From assembly GCA_025766275.1 (NCBI GenBank), contig JAFKAC010000071.1:1-64000 (forward strand): 64,000 nucleotides of DNA, given 5' to 3'. The DNA is from Lactarius indigo. Lineage: Eukaryota > Basidiomycota > Agaricomycetes > Russulales > Russulaceae. Positions within the stretch are counted from its first letter, which is position 1. Each line of letters starts with the position of its first letter. Of this stretch, positions 1 through 11,700 are shown in pieces. Below the pieces are notes generated by a model. That model saw nothing but the letters and a program-made list of their open reading frames with translations. It made no database searches and was not told the DNA's origin. Position numbers and translations under genes: made by a program.

Positions 1-1472
1 TCAAACCCGCCATCACGATGGACAACGACCTGTGTGGTGTTTGGGGTTTGAGAGGAAGGACAGAGGTGGCGGCCAGTACAAGAGCGCCCTTGAGCAACCA
101 CGGCGGCGCGAGCAATGGCTGTGGAGGCCGCTTGGTGTTGTACACCAGACGCGGTGACAATGCTGTAGGTGATGGGGTGGCAAGTCACGGGAATAAAACC
201 ATCGTCGTCACCAGTAGGCACCAGTGCCGCACGCGGGTTGGGTCCAGAAGGAGGAGCCGGTGCAGCAGGAGCAGCGGGTGTTAAGTTTGACATCTTGGGA
301 GGCCCTGACCCCTTTCCTTGCTTACGCGACTTAGGGGGAGCTGGTTCCACCAAGGACACCAGGAGAGGGGGAAAGTCAACAGGAGAAGGGGCCATTGCAC
401 CAGCATTCTCCGCTGGGGTCACCTTGGGAGGCTTTGACTGCACTTTGCCAGGCACAGGAGCTGGTTCCACCAAGGGTGCCGGGAGTGATGGAGCAGGAGT
501 GACTGACATGGATGGCGTCAGGTCCTGCGAGGTAGAAGGTGCCAGAACAGCAGAGATCTCATCGTGCATGTGGTGAACCGGATGTGTGGAGGGAGGCGAA
601 GGTCGCTGTGCAACAGAGCCGTGTTCAATGGCAGTCACACAGTCAGTGAGAGCACCCACGGATGTCACCAACTGTTGAAGCATGCCCATCATAACCTCAA
701 GCGGGCCAGATGACGCCGCGGGTTCAGGGGACAGAACAACAGGTGTCACGACCAGTGGGGGTGGGGAGGGATTGGCCTCCATGACATTGGCTGGGTTGTG
801 CATCGAAGACGCGACATCCCTCAACGGTTCCACCTCTGAATTAAGCTGTAAGGGGGTGACCATCATGGGACCCTCAATGGGGCCAGCACGTGGGGTTGTG
901 AGCACAGATTCAGGAAGAGGCATACCTAGAGTGGCGGGGATGGGGCCTGCATACATGTCTTCCTGCGAGCTAGAGTAGCCCAGGGGGTGCACATAGGCAG
1001 CAACCTCGGGCATGTTAGAGGAGACCGAAGTTGCACAGGAGCACGTCTGGCCATCCTGGGAGCGCTTGGAGCTGAGGGGGGCATGGTGGAGTGCAGCCGC
1101 TTGAGACATAACTGCTTGGGTAGCAGTGACGGACTTCGGGTGTGGGGGCATAACTGACTTCTTGCTTTTCTTCTTGAGTGACGCCAAGGCCTGCTCCTCT
1201 CAATGGTCCGCGTCGATTGACTGAACAAGACTGCGGGAGAGGGAGGCCTTGTATCGGGCAGCATCCTCAGCAACCTCCTGTTTGACATCAGCATAAATGC
1301 AGTCACACCCCTGACACATGTATTCCTCTCGAGAAATGTGCCCCGTGTCCGCCTCAACTGAGGGCCACCTCTGTTGCAGTGCCTCGGTCACCCAATTCTG
1401 ATAGTTAGCTGCAACATATTCAGCAGCAAACCATTTCTTCTCCTCAATGAGGGCAGCAGCATCATTGCTGCA
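1..1472 (-). pseudogene. LINE-A ORF1, middle part
   Basis: Minus-strand translation matches the ORF1 protein of the fuller LINE copy at 45453-50821. At about 750-850 it reads LQLNSEVEPLRDVASSMHNP, against LQIDEEAATLQDVRSSMHNP in LINE-C; around 100-200 it reads DDDGFIPVTCHPITYS against VNNGFISVGRRGPLYS; and around 1200-1460 it carries the WPSVEAD and AALIEEKKWF blocks. Several frameshifts are present, so this is a relic. It encodes a Pro/Ala-rich linker and the helical segment of a nucleic-acid-binding ORF1 protein. The copy continues left of the window, where its zinc fingers, ORF2 and 3' end would lie. The plus-strand reading frames here are shadows. Confidence 0.85.
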
Positions 1473-1980
1473 TGTTATGCTCCACCGGCGTTAGTCCGAC
1501 TTGGACTCTGGACAGGCGTAATCGACTTAGCAAAAGCTCGGCGAATGGGGATCACGTGTCAACCCAACGCATGCTAAACAGGGGCACACTGGCACACACT
1601 GTAGCAAAAGTGAAGAAGTACTATCCCTTGGTGGATAGCAGTGGAGACACACTTAGTCCAAGACTAAGGCAGACAAAAGACGAATCAAGTGGTGGATTGA
1701 AGAAGACCAAGATGGGGACTCCTGGTCTTCCGAGATGACTACTTATACAAATATGCGCAGGCTTTAAAGCGCCGCTAGAAACAATAGGTAACCAATAGCG
1801 TAACTAGCTCGAACCCTAGTACAGCTATCCTAGGAATGAGTCATACATGAGTCACAATCACATGCGAACTACTATGCTGACTGATACGAAGTAAGAGTCC
1901 ATGACTAATATCAATACCGGACTGTAGTCATAACCGGTCATGAGTCGTGTGTAATGAGTTATCAAGTCCGTACCGTAACA
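1473..1980 (-). repeat. Solo LTR in LINE-A, gypsy type
   Basis: The 508-bp block begins TGTTATG and ends CGTAACA on the plus strand and cuts the LINE-A reading frame between the residues corresponding to Ser-Cys and Asn-Asp. On the minus strand it has a TATAAGTAG box followed 34 nt later by ATCTTGGTCTT (plus 1703-1713), the same cap-site 11-mer and spacing as the LTRs of G2, G3 and G6. No internal region is present, so it is a solo LTR. The flanks give only a 4-bp imperfect duplication on the minus strand (TGCG against TGCA, a CpG transition), so the exact target duplication is uncertain. Confidence 0.75.
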
Positions 1981-3991
1981 CGCAGGAGCGAATGACTTCA
2001 TTGAGGGAGAGGTTACGAAGGGCTGTGGCGCAAGCCTTGGCTAACTCAGTATCCTTCCACTCTCGCCATTGTCACTCACCCTCCTGAATGGCAGCAGTAC
2101 GCTGTTGTTCAGCGACTTCTGCCATCCATGCTGCCTTCTGTTCTGCGATGTGATGTTTGTGGTCAGGTTCCCAGGCCACGCACGCAATGGCGATACAGGT
2201 GAGAGCATGAGCAGAAAGGTCTTCCTGGTCTGCTACCTGGAGCATGGTGATGAGGGAGGTGACAGCATCATCAATGGCCATGCCATGAGTAGTCGTGACA
2301 AACTCGTCACACCACCATTGGATGTCTGCCTCCACCGACAGCTGCGCCACTTCCCGCAGAGCATTGCGCTCTTTGCACCTTACTGACTCCCAAAGTTGAG
2401 GCCGCGACTGGCGATCCTCTCCAGCCACAGAAAGCAGGGAGGAGAGGTGGTCGCTCAGATGGCGCGCAAGCTGTAAAGTGTTAGAGATGGGGGGAAGCCC
2501 ATCCGGAATTTGGAGCATATCCCCAAAGGGGGCCATAGACAATTCACCGGCTGCATGGAGGTCATCACTCACCAGGCACCCACAGACCATGGCCGCCAGC
2601 AGTAGCATGGTGCCACGGAACCAATTGGTAGGGTAGAGGATGCATTGTTGGTGGGTACCAGAACCCAGCCCAAGGGAGAGCGCGTTGTTGACCACCTGGA
2701 AGGCATTGTCAACACTCTGCTGTGAGGCAAGAGCAGCACTCCCAGCAATGGGGAGGATCGGGTCCATCTGCAAGTAGTAAGAGTACCCAAGCATTTGAGG
2801 GTGGAGCATGCCTGCGAGGTCAATGCGTAAAGCATCAGCCTCAGCCGGGGCGGGGTCCACCTCCGCAGGGGCAGGGGGTGCATGTTGTTGAGCGACGGCC
2901 ACCTGCAGAACAGCAAGGGCGTCTCGCGATTGCGACGATTCCCAGGAAACCACTATGTCCAGGGAGGAAGAGGGAGCGACCGCGATCCGGGCACTTGACA
3001 TCTTCCCACTGCGGTGCACGCAACCCATGTCTACAGGGGGAGCACGGTCAGCGGAGGCAGTTGTGGGTATGGAGGATTCCGTCGGGGTGTCAAGGACAAT
3101 GGGCACCCTCGGGTGAGTGCCTGGGTCCCGGCCAACCGAGGAATGCGCCGAAGGCGTGTGTGAACCCCATTCAGCAGGACAGTCAAAGTCACTCCGCGAC
3201 GGCGTGGCTGTGGGAGTAGATGAAGAGTCACTACTGCCCCGTCAGGGGGGGGTGCATCCACCTGAGTGGCGAACATGAGAGAAGGGCGGCGACTAAGGGG
3301 AGGGGGCGTCAAGGAGATGCGGCCTGAGCAGGGCTGCAGCATCCAACGCCATCACCCAAGCATGCATGGCATCTTGAGGGAGCTCTACTGGGCCCGAGCT
3401 GCCCAAGCTGATCACAATGGGTGCCTCGTGCGTGGCACCCACAGCCAGGGTGGGCGGTGCAGAAAGGACGGGAGAGGGAACCGTGGCAACCAATTTGGCA
3501 ACCGTGGCAGCCCCCGGTGAGGGGAGGCCGGCCAGGACATCCTCATCGTCACTGATATCCATGTCAGAGGGGGCACCACCCCTCAGACGCATGGCAGAGA
3601 TGTATTCCATGATTTCACGCACATAAGGGCCATGTCGTGCAACATCACGGAGTTGGGTGGCACGGTGTGTGAATGTGTGTTCAATCATATTAATGACTGG
3701 TAAGGAAGGGGAGGTGCGGCGGAAGAACTCCTGAACCATGTCCAGGTTGCGTGCACGATGCAACCAGCAGGTGAGTTCCCAAGCATAGGGGTCACCAACC
3801 ATATTGACCGTGTAGGCGCATTGAAGGGTCTCCCGTTGAGCAGAACGGGCAGTCTCAAAGTCCGCAAGCCAGTCAGAGAGCAGGGCCCGCACTTGGTTCG
3901 AGAAAACGGTGTCAGGGGAAGGCGTGGGTGTGATAGCCCGCAGCCTAGCCAACTGTTCGAGGTAGGAAGGGTCGTCAGCGTGGTTCAGTGG
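1981..3991 (-). pseudogene. LINE-A ORF1, N-proximal half
   Basis: Two long minus-strand stretches (3952-3293 and 3106-2072) align with LINE-C 45780-47350. Shared blocks include TPTPDT, VGDPYAWELTCWLHRA (LINE-C: VGDPTVWDLACWMHRV), PPLSRRPS at about 3310-3290 and LGYSYYLQMDPILP (LINE-C: LGYTCYVWHEPLLP). Frame changes near 3310 and 3110 and several stops make it non-functional. The right edge at 3991 is cut by element G1; the gene resumes at 19670 on the far side of that insertion. Function beyond LINE ORF1 is unknown; no catalytic motif is visible in this part. Confidence 0.85.
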
Positions 3992-4573
3992 TGTAACGCC
4001 ACTACAGGGGCGTTAGGTATGACCTGCACCAAGTCAGTCGATCGATCGGTAGTACAAGCTCGGAGGCTTGACTTCAGAGAGAATGATGCACAAGGATCAC
4101 AAGGACTCTAGTCACTTGGATCGTAGAGGAAGGCTAAGACACGAAGGCCTAGCAGGAGCGGGGATCGCAAGACAAAGGACACGCGGAGGTGTTCTGTGTT
4201 AGACGAGTGTAGTATTACACAAGAAGTCTAGTCTACCGTACAAGCTAGATAGGACTAGGTTTAAATAGATAACAACTAGTATGGCGACTACAAACAAATG
4301 GCGCCATCGCCGGTCTTGGAACAATGGATGAGACCTAACGAGAACAAGAGAACGTCGTACTGGGAATAAAGGTGAATCACGTGGGATCGCGCGTGATTGG
4401 GAGTGCAACGGAAACTAGCACATGTCGAACTTTATCAGAAGGGAACATCGATAAGTAGGGCGTGTGATAGGAACCGGGGAATCGTAAAGTCCGTGTAGTC
4501 ATACAGGGCTCGTATAGTGTGGGAAAGGGAATAGTAACATGGGAAAGGAACGAGTCCAAGGAAAATCGTAACA
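3992..4573 (-). repeat. G1 3' LTR
   Basis: The 582-bp LTR reads TGTTACGAT...GGCGTTACA on the minus strand, with inverted TG/CA ends. It carries the same TATTTAAA box and AGACTAGACTT block as the partner LTR at 19088-19669. The polypurine tract GGGGGGTAA lies directly upstream on the minus strand (from 4574). The element transcript would terminate here. Confidence 0.93.
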
Positions 4574-4607
4574 TTACCCCCCGTCTTGGTCTGAAGACGC
4601 CTCAACT

Positions 4608-6143
4608 TCAGGACTCTGGGTCGACAAGGTTGTAGATGTCGGCATCGAGGTCATTCTCCGGCCACGGAGAGATGTCGAGTTGACAGTAGTGGGTTTTGAG
4701 GAAGAAAAGAGGGCCGCGCTTCCCACACTTGCGGCACATCTCGTACTATGGGCATCGGATCTCGTCGTGATTAGTGTTAGTGCGGAAACATCGCCCGCAC
4801 CACCTTCCTTGAGTCTCGGCGGCGACTGTCGGAGGTTCCGGAACCGTGAAAGACATGGATGCCTTGGTGTTTACTGCCTGCCGAATACGTTCGTCTGCTT
4901 GGGAGGTGGTGATGACTTCTTCGACCATTCCTGTGCGTCGGAAGATACACTGATAGGATTGGTGCTCTTGACTTTGGCAATGTCGGCAGGCTGGCCTTGG
5001 TCTAGTGGGGCAGTCGCGTACGAGGTGATGGGAACTGCCACAATGATAGCAGCATCGTCGGTGAGGCTTGTCGGCGAGGTGGGGAAATTCTAGTGGTCCC
5101 CCGCATTGTGGGGAGAAAGGGATGGCGTAGCATGAGTGTCGGAGTGGAGCCGGGAGTGCTGTCATCCGCACGTACTCGTTGCCAATGGTGGCTAGGGCCC
5201 CCGCATACTGGAGCCGTCTTTTGGTGCTGGCCAGCATGAGGTCCACTGTAAGTCGGTCCGCCCGTAATTTGCGTGCGTCTTCCTCTAGTTTCTCGCACTT
5301 CTCGTCAATTTCCTTGAGTGCGAGAAGTCCGGTACACAGCCTAGTGACCTCAGCTGTGAGACGAGGAGAGTTGAGCTTGATGAGGGTTTCGTCTAAGGCA
5401 CAGGCACGAATGTCATGAGGGTTGAAGAACTGGAGTTGTTCAGCTGTGAAGGGGGGTGCCGAAATGTTGGGCCTAAGTGACGAGAAGTAGACCGATTCTC
5501 CATAATGTGGCTGTCTAGCACCCATCGTTCCTACTACCTTGGTGAATCCCTTGCGATAGTAAATGTACTTCGCAGTGTTGGATCCACCGTCAGGTAGCGG
5601 AATCTGTAGGGGGTAAAATTTCAAGGTACCTGGTGTGTTCGGGAAGAAAGGGGCATCGGGGTCGTCAGTGTCTTCAGGGGGGGAGTCAGGTCGGTTGTAG
5701 TCAATGGGTGTGTGGACGCGGACGGGAGTAAAGGGTTCAAGTGGTGGTGGTGGGGTAGAGGGTGAAGAGGATGGTGGTGAGGGTACAGATGGTTCGGGTG
5801 GGGGAGTAGGTGAATATTGTCCCTCTTCTGGTGTCGATGGGGTGAGTTCTCCAGGTTCTCATTCTGGAGCTTGAGGTATCGTGGGGTCGGGGATGGTGAT
5901 GGGCTGGGGAGACGGTGGCGGGGATAGTCGGGGTATGTTTGAGATGTCGATGGTGACAATCCCTCGTTCGAGGGCGGCTTCGAGTCGAGGGTTGTCGAGG
6001 ATGTGAATGAGGGTGGTGTCGGAGATTGGTGTGTCGGTCATCGTAGGGTTGGAGAAATTATCGGGGTGGTCGAGCTTCCTTTTATGCTGTTCGTCCAGCC
6101 CCTTTGGCGGATGGGTATCGTCTATAGTAGTCCTTGATGGCAT
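4608..6143 (-). pseudogene. G1 ORF3, zinc-knuckle accessory protein
   Basis: The third ORF lies between the end of Pol (stop at 6082-6084) and the polypurine tract. Candidate ATGs are at 6143 (overlapping the end of Pol in another frame) and 6041. After a Pro-rich N-terminus comes the domain shared with ORF3 of G2, G3, G6 and G5: PLQIPLPDGGSNTAKYI, then LTAEVTRL followed by a heptad-like helical stretch (CEKLEEDARKLRADRL). The C-terminus holds four CCHC-like modules: CYHCGSSHHLVRDC, CRHCQSQEHQSYQC, CGRCFRTNTNHDEIRC and CRKCGKRGPLFFLKTHYC. One TGA (about 5870, APE*EPGEL, probably from CGA) and one TAG (about 4744, probably from TGG) interrupt it. No signal peptide or membrane segment is seen, so it is not envelope-like. 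Nucleic-acid binding is an inference from the knuckles. Confidence 0.75.
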
Positions 6144-7120
6144 CTGCGGCGTGGGTCATATTAGTTACAGGTTCCCACGTGTTGTCACTTGATGGGAATC
6201 CTTTCCACTTTACTAGGTAATGGAGTTTGCGCCCTCTTCCTCATTCCTGGGCGTCTTTGATTCGCTCCACTTCGTATTCCTCTTCCCCTTCGATAAGGTC
6301 AGGCAGAGGTCGGGAATAGTTTATGCCGTGCATCTCCATCTCCTTATATGGTGTGAGAAGGTTGGCATGGAATACCGGGTGGATCTTCCATGATACTGGG
6401 AGTTCCAGTTCGTAAGAAACGTCTGATAGAACTCTTGTGATTCGGAATGGTCCGTATCTTTTGGGGGCAAGCTTGTTCGTGGGATAGAAGGTACGGAGAT
6501 TCGTCCCTTCTAGCCATACTTGGTCTCCTTGCTGATAGGGTGTGAACCTCGTTTTTCCCCGTTGGGCCATGAGTCATTGCGCATGATTGATACTATCTTG
6601 CGCGTGTTGTCTGAGTATCAACAGGTCTTCCAGTCGTTGGTCCACTGTTGGGCTATTTGACGGTTTGGGTGTCCATGTTGTCCGCGGTTCCCATCCCATG
6701 ATGAGCGAAAACGGGGAATGTTTGGTCGTGGCATTCGCCCATGTGTTGTGCGCGAATTGTGCCATTGGTAATAGCTCCGCCCAGTTATCCTGTCGAAGGT
6801 TACACCAGTGTCGTAAGTATTGTTCTAGCCACTGGTTAGTGCGTTCTGATTGTCCATCAGTTTGGGGATGATACGCGGATGAAATATTTTGCTGTATCCC
6901 CAGGGTTTTGCACAGTTGTCTCATAAAGGTGGATGCAAATCCAGGGTCTCAATCGGATATGATCTTTCGGGGTAAGCCATAATGAGGGTACACATGTTGG
7001 AGATAAAGTTTGGCCACTCCTTCCGCCATTATGGTTTCATTACAAGGCACGAATATTGCTGCCTTCGAACAGTCGTGGTCGGTGATGGTGAGGATAGAGT
7101 CAAATCCGTTCGATTCCGGA
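6082..7120 (-). pseudogene. G1 pol, integrase C-terminal half and chromodomain
   Basis: This is the continuation of the G1 Pol reading frame beyond the nested G2 element. It holds the integrase core after the first catalytic Asp: GFDSILTITDHDCSKA, then PRKIISD*DPGFAS with the second Asp, then YHPQTDGQSERTNQWLEQ with the catalytic Glu. Next come the GPF-type C-terminal region (KRYGPFRITRVL) and a chromodomain ([30 protein letters not shown]). TGA codons at the D*DPGF, HAQ*LMAQ and DAQE*GRG positions all replace codons where Arg (CGA) is expected. The chromodomain would steer integration to histone-marked chromatin. Confidence 0.9.
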
Positions 7121-7603
7121 TGTAATGCCATCACGACGTTAGCTCGACTTGAGCTCGGTAGAGGCGGTAACAACTTAGCGAATAACTTGAAGACACGAAG
7201 GTCCAAGTGTAGGTGTTGGTGAACACTCGAAGGTGCACTCTTATTACTTGAAAGGGGAGGCGGAGATAAAGAGAGCGAGAAAGAGAAGAGGAAACAAGTG
7301 ACGATTCAAGAAGACCAAGATGGCGTATCTTGGTCTTCACTAGACACTATAAATACAAGTCGAGCAGGCTTAGAAGCGCTGCTATGAGTCACAGTAGTAA
7401 AGCGTCCAACGTATCGCAGAAACATCTCAAAACTAATACTACTAGTACTTGTACTAGTATCGAGTCATTCAGGTACCGCTCAGTCAGCTATCGTGCGCAA
7501 TCGCCTATCGTACCCTCGTATCACCGTAAGTAAGTCCGCGACTAATATACCTTACCGCCGTAATCGCAACCGGTACAGTAAGGGTACGACTCGAAACGTG
7601 ACA
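7121..7603 (-). repeat. G2 3' LTR
   Basis: The 483-bp LTR starts TGTAATGCC and ends GTGACA on the plus strand; its partner is 14429-14914. On the minus strand it carries TATTTATAG and, 34 nt downstream, the ATCTTGGTCTT block, preceded by the inverted copy AAGACCAAGAT, so the cap region can form an 11-bp hairpin. Differences from the partner include CpG transitions near the left end and small indels. Confidence 0.92.
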
Positions 7604-7634
7604 TCACCTCCTTTTCTAGCGTGAGACCCCAGAC

Positions 7635-8763
7635 TCACCGAAAGTCACGGGCCGGCCAATCGCGCTGTTCATCGGCAATGCGCTCCAGTGCGGTGGCGCG
7701 CTCTAGACGGTAAATTGCGTCGCGCCGGTCGTCCTGCGCACATTCGATCATGGCGCGGAGCTGACTCACTCTCGCCCGAAGTCGATCCAGCTCGTAGCTG
7801 GCCGCGCGGAAGCGTGTGACCTCCGCGGTGAGCGACTCATCGTTGATACGATTGAGCGCGCGGTCGGTAATTTTGTCGGCCTCGAAGACAACGAGGTCCT
7901 CGTGCGGGTACGTGGGGCGGAGTGCGGCGGAGACGTGGGGTTCGGCGTAGAAGGGCTTACCGTAGACGTGTGGCGAGCCCGGTATAACCCCTAATATGAG
8001 GGGGTCCGCCCCTCCGATGATCTGGACGTGCGATGCGTCCCGCTCTACTCCGTCTGGCCCGGTGATGGGGTATCGAATGTAATGGGGTCGTCGGTTCGCC
8101 CGGAACCCTTCAGGCGCAATGACATGCGCGGGGTCCTCAGGCGGCGGTGAACGGACGGTGATCGGCGGCGCCAGGCACGCGCACACGTCCTCGATACATG
8201 GGGGACCCGTCGGTGTAGACGAGCCAGGGCGTGATGAGGGGATTATCAGGGTCGCGTTTCGTTCGAAGGAAGGGGTGTCTCGCCGGGTAATAATCTTCGT
8301 CGTCATGGCCAGCCTCAGCTGCCGCCATCGCTGCCGTCGCTCGCGCATCTCCCTCAGTCGGGCCGCTGCTGAGTCCAACTGCTCCTTCTGCCACGCTGCC
8401 GCTACCCTCTTCCAACCCTCCAACTCGTACTCCATCAGCGCTTGAACGCTGGTCGTTGCTCGGGAAAACTCCGCGAACGCCGATGAGGTCGTCGCTTGGG
8501 GGGATAGTGGCGATGGGTTCGCGTTCGCCGCGATCGTTTCGGAAGACGTGGACGACAGCTCGGTCGTCGTCGGGGGTGGTCGTTGGGTCTGGAAATCTGG
8601 TGATGACATTGATCCATTCTTGCGCGGTGATGGGTCCCTCTGCTGGTGCAAGAGGTGTCCATGGCGTGAGCTGAGTGTTTGGTACTTCGGTGTCAGTCGT
8701 CCTCAGCCAAGAGGGCACGGGCATCTTCTGCAAGGGAGTCGAGGAGCTGCGCTTGTGTGACAT
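7635..8763 (-). pseudogene. G2 ORF3, accessory protein
   Basis: The ORF starts with the conserved MSHK.SSSTP (ATG at 8763) and ends WPARDFR just before the polypurine tract and 3' LTR. A one-base insertion near 8697 (GACGACTGACACC where G3 and G6 have GACGACGACACC) splits it into 8763-8697 and 8697-7635. The open part holds an Arg/Gln-rich helix (LREMRERRQRWRQLRL), the shared domain (RPHYIRYPITGPDGVE, HVQIIGGADPLILGVIPGSP, DESLTAEVTRFRAASYELD) and a C-terminal coiled-coil-like segment. There is no zinc knuckle, unlike ORF3 of G1 and G5. Its first 570 bases overlap the Pol tail in another frame. Confidence 0.75.
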
Positions 8764-11700
8764 GTTCGTAGTGGGGAAGTAGGCATAAGAGTAGTGGTGG
8801 AGCGAAGGAAGAGGGAATGACTGTCCTCTGTTCGGGCGACCCCCACTTTATCTCTTTTACCGTGGGTTTGCGCTTCCTGATACAGACGGAGCGCTTCCGG
8901 CGCAAAGACGTCGTCTTTGTTGACCCACTGATTCTCCGAGTCTGGGTACCCCTTCCATTTGACCAGATATTGAAGGCGTCTTCCCCTGCAGAAATGCCGA
9001 GCGTCCAGAATGGCCTCGACTTCGTACTCCTCTTCCCCATCTATAAGCTCCGGTGGGGGTCGTGTGAAGTTTTCCCCGTGCAGGGAAGTTTGCTTGTACG
9101 GTGTGAGAAGATCGATGTGAAACACTGGGTGGATACTCCACTGCGTGGGAAGTTCCAATCGATAGTTGTAAGGGGACATCACCTGTACCACCCGGAAGGG
9201 TCCGTGGCGTCGCGCCGCTAATTTTGCCGTAGGCTGATTGGTCCGAAGATGTTTGCCCTCGAGCCACACGAGGTCGTTGATGCTAAACTTGGGCGTATCT
9301 TTGTTGCGCACCCATGACTCTTGCGCCTTCTTTATAAGGCGTTGGGCGTTGTCTCTAGCTTCTTTTAGTTGTATCAGTCGCGCTGTTGCAAGGGGAATGG
9401 GGGATGGCTTATCCGTCCAATCCGCTTGTGGATTATATCCCATCAGAAGCTGGAACGGCGACTCTTTTGTGTGTTCATGTGGCCAGTTGTTGTGTGCGAA
9501 TTCAGCGATTGGGAGGTAGGATTCCCAGTTGTCTTGCCGCTCATTTACCCAGAATCGAAGGTACTGTTCCAGCCACTGATTGGTTCGTTCGGACTGTCCA
9601 TCAGTACGCGGGTGATATGCCGTTGATATGTTCTGTTGGATTCCCAGAATACGGCATACTTCTCTGGTAAATTTGGATGTGAAGCGGGGGTCGCGGTCGC
9701 TTATTATTTTGCGCGGTAGCCCGAAGCGTTTGAACACTTGGGCGATGTACAGAGCCGCCGTTTCTTCTGCGGTGATCTCTTCTCGGCATGGGATGAAGAT
9801 GGAAGCTTTGCTGCAGTCGTGGTCTGTGACAGTGAGTATGCTGTCGTACCCCTTGGAAACGGGGAGTTTGGTGATGAAGTCTACCGCCACCGTGTGGAAC
9901 GGCATGGCCTCTAGTATTGGCGTAATGGGATGCAGCGCGGCTCGTATGGGCCTCGTGTTGACTTTATTCCTTTGACATTCTGCGCAGCCTTGCACGTATT
10001 CATACACATCCTTTCGGAGTCGCGGCCACCAGTAGTGTCTCTCCAGGATGCGTTGTGTTTTCGCAATTCCCGGGTGACCATGTATCGGTAGGTCGTGATG
10101 GTCGTGTATCAGTACACGTTGAGTCGACGCCGGTCCTGTGATTACGAACCTGCCATCTTTGTACCATTCTCCTTGTATCTTCTTGAGGTGATAAGGGTCG
10201 ACCCATAACTTGATCACCTCTTCGTCTTGCTGGTGGCGTGGTTGCAGTAAGTTTGGGTTCGCGATGAAGGTGCGCGCGGTGTTGAGGGTTCGTACGAAGA
10301 CTTCGGGGGGCAAGACCACCACTTCGCTGTTGTCTTCGACTCCTTGGTTGTAATCCGGTCGTCTCGATAGTGCGTCTGCTCGTCCGTTGTTCTTTCCCTT
10401 AATGTGGTGAATTTCGAAGTCGTATTCGGAGAGTTCGAGTACTTCCCTGGCGACTCGTCTGCTGATCTTCTGCGGAGATTTCCAGTATTGTAGGTTTAGG
10501 TGGTCTGAATAGATTTTGATTTTGTGGGGGGCACCTGTGAGGAGTGGTCGCCAGTTTCGTAGGGCCTTGACGATCGCGAGCAACTCTAGGTCATAGATGT
10601 CGTAGTTTCTTTCGGCTTCGGAAAGCGTCGCCGAATAGTAACCTATGGGATGTTGCTTGCTGTCAGATTTCTTTTGTAGCAGTACGGCTCCCACCGCATA
10701 ACCCGAAGCGTCTACTTCCAATTCGAACGGATCTTGAAGGACGGGGTGTGCTAGCACCGGTTCCTCCGTCACGAGGTGTTTTAGGGTGTTGAATGCCCTT
10801 TCTTCTTCTTCTGTCCATCGCCATTCTTCGTCCTTCCGTGTTAGTTTAGTGAGCGGCTTGGCGTGAGTTGCAAAACCGCGGATAAAGAGTCTGTAAAAGT
10901 TACAGAAGCCAAGGAAAGAACGGACGTCTTTAACTTTTGTTGGTGTTGGCCAGTCCTTGATGCCTTGAACTTTTACAGGGTCCATTCGGGTCACCCCCCT
11001 CTCAAGGATTACCCCCAGGTAATCCATCCGTGGTTGATGGAACAGGCACTTCTCGAGTTTGAAGTAGAGATCGTGTTCCTCCGCCACGCGCAAGACATCA
11101 CGAACGGCGGCGACATGGGCCGCTAGATCGTGGTCTACGTGAGTAGCGATACCAATATCGTCCATGTAGACACGTATGACAGTGCCCAGTCGTTCATGTT
11201 TTGCTATGGTGTCGCGATAAATTTGGTTCATCATGGCTTGGAAGGTGGCGGGGGAGTTAGTGAGACCGAAGAACATGACCGTAGGTTCGAAGAGGCCGAA
11301 TTTTGTTTTGAATGCGGCCTTCTCCTGGTCGCCGTCGCGAATTCGTATGTTATTGTAGCCCCACCGGATGTCGAGTTTCGTGTAGATGTGGGCGTTGCTG
11401 AGGTCGAGGATGAGGTCCTGTATGAGCGGTAGTGGGTATTGATTGCGAATGGTGTGGGAGTTGATGACCCGGTAGTCCTGTACTGGGCGTAGTTTTCCGT
11501 CCTTCTTTTTAATGAAAAAGAAGGAGGATGCGTACGGAGAGATCGAAAGGGCGTAGGTAACCCTGTCGTAGTTTCTCCTCCAGAAACTCCTTGAGTTCGC
11601 CCTCTTCTTTCTGAGTCATGGGGTAGATTTTACAGTCGATAGCGGCCGGCGCAGAGGGTTTAAAGTCAATCGCATGATCCCACGGCCTTGCCAGGGGAAA

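Noticed and set aside
2722..3219. Plus-strand 165-codon frame
   Set aside because: It is the shadow of LINE-A ORF1, whose minus-strand translation matches LINE-C over the same bases.
4608..6143. ORF3 as a retroviral-type envelope gene
   Set aside because: It has the right position, but no signal peptide, cleavage site or transmembrane segment appears in any of the copies, and G1 and G5 have zinc knuckles instead.
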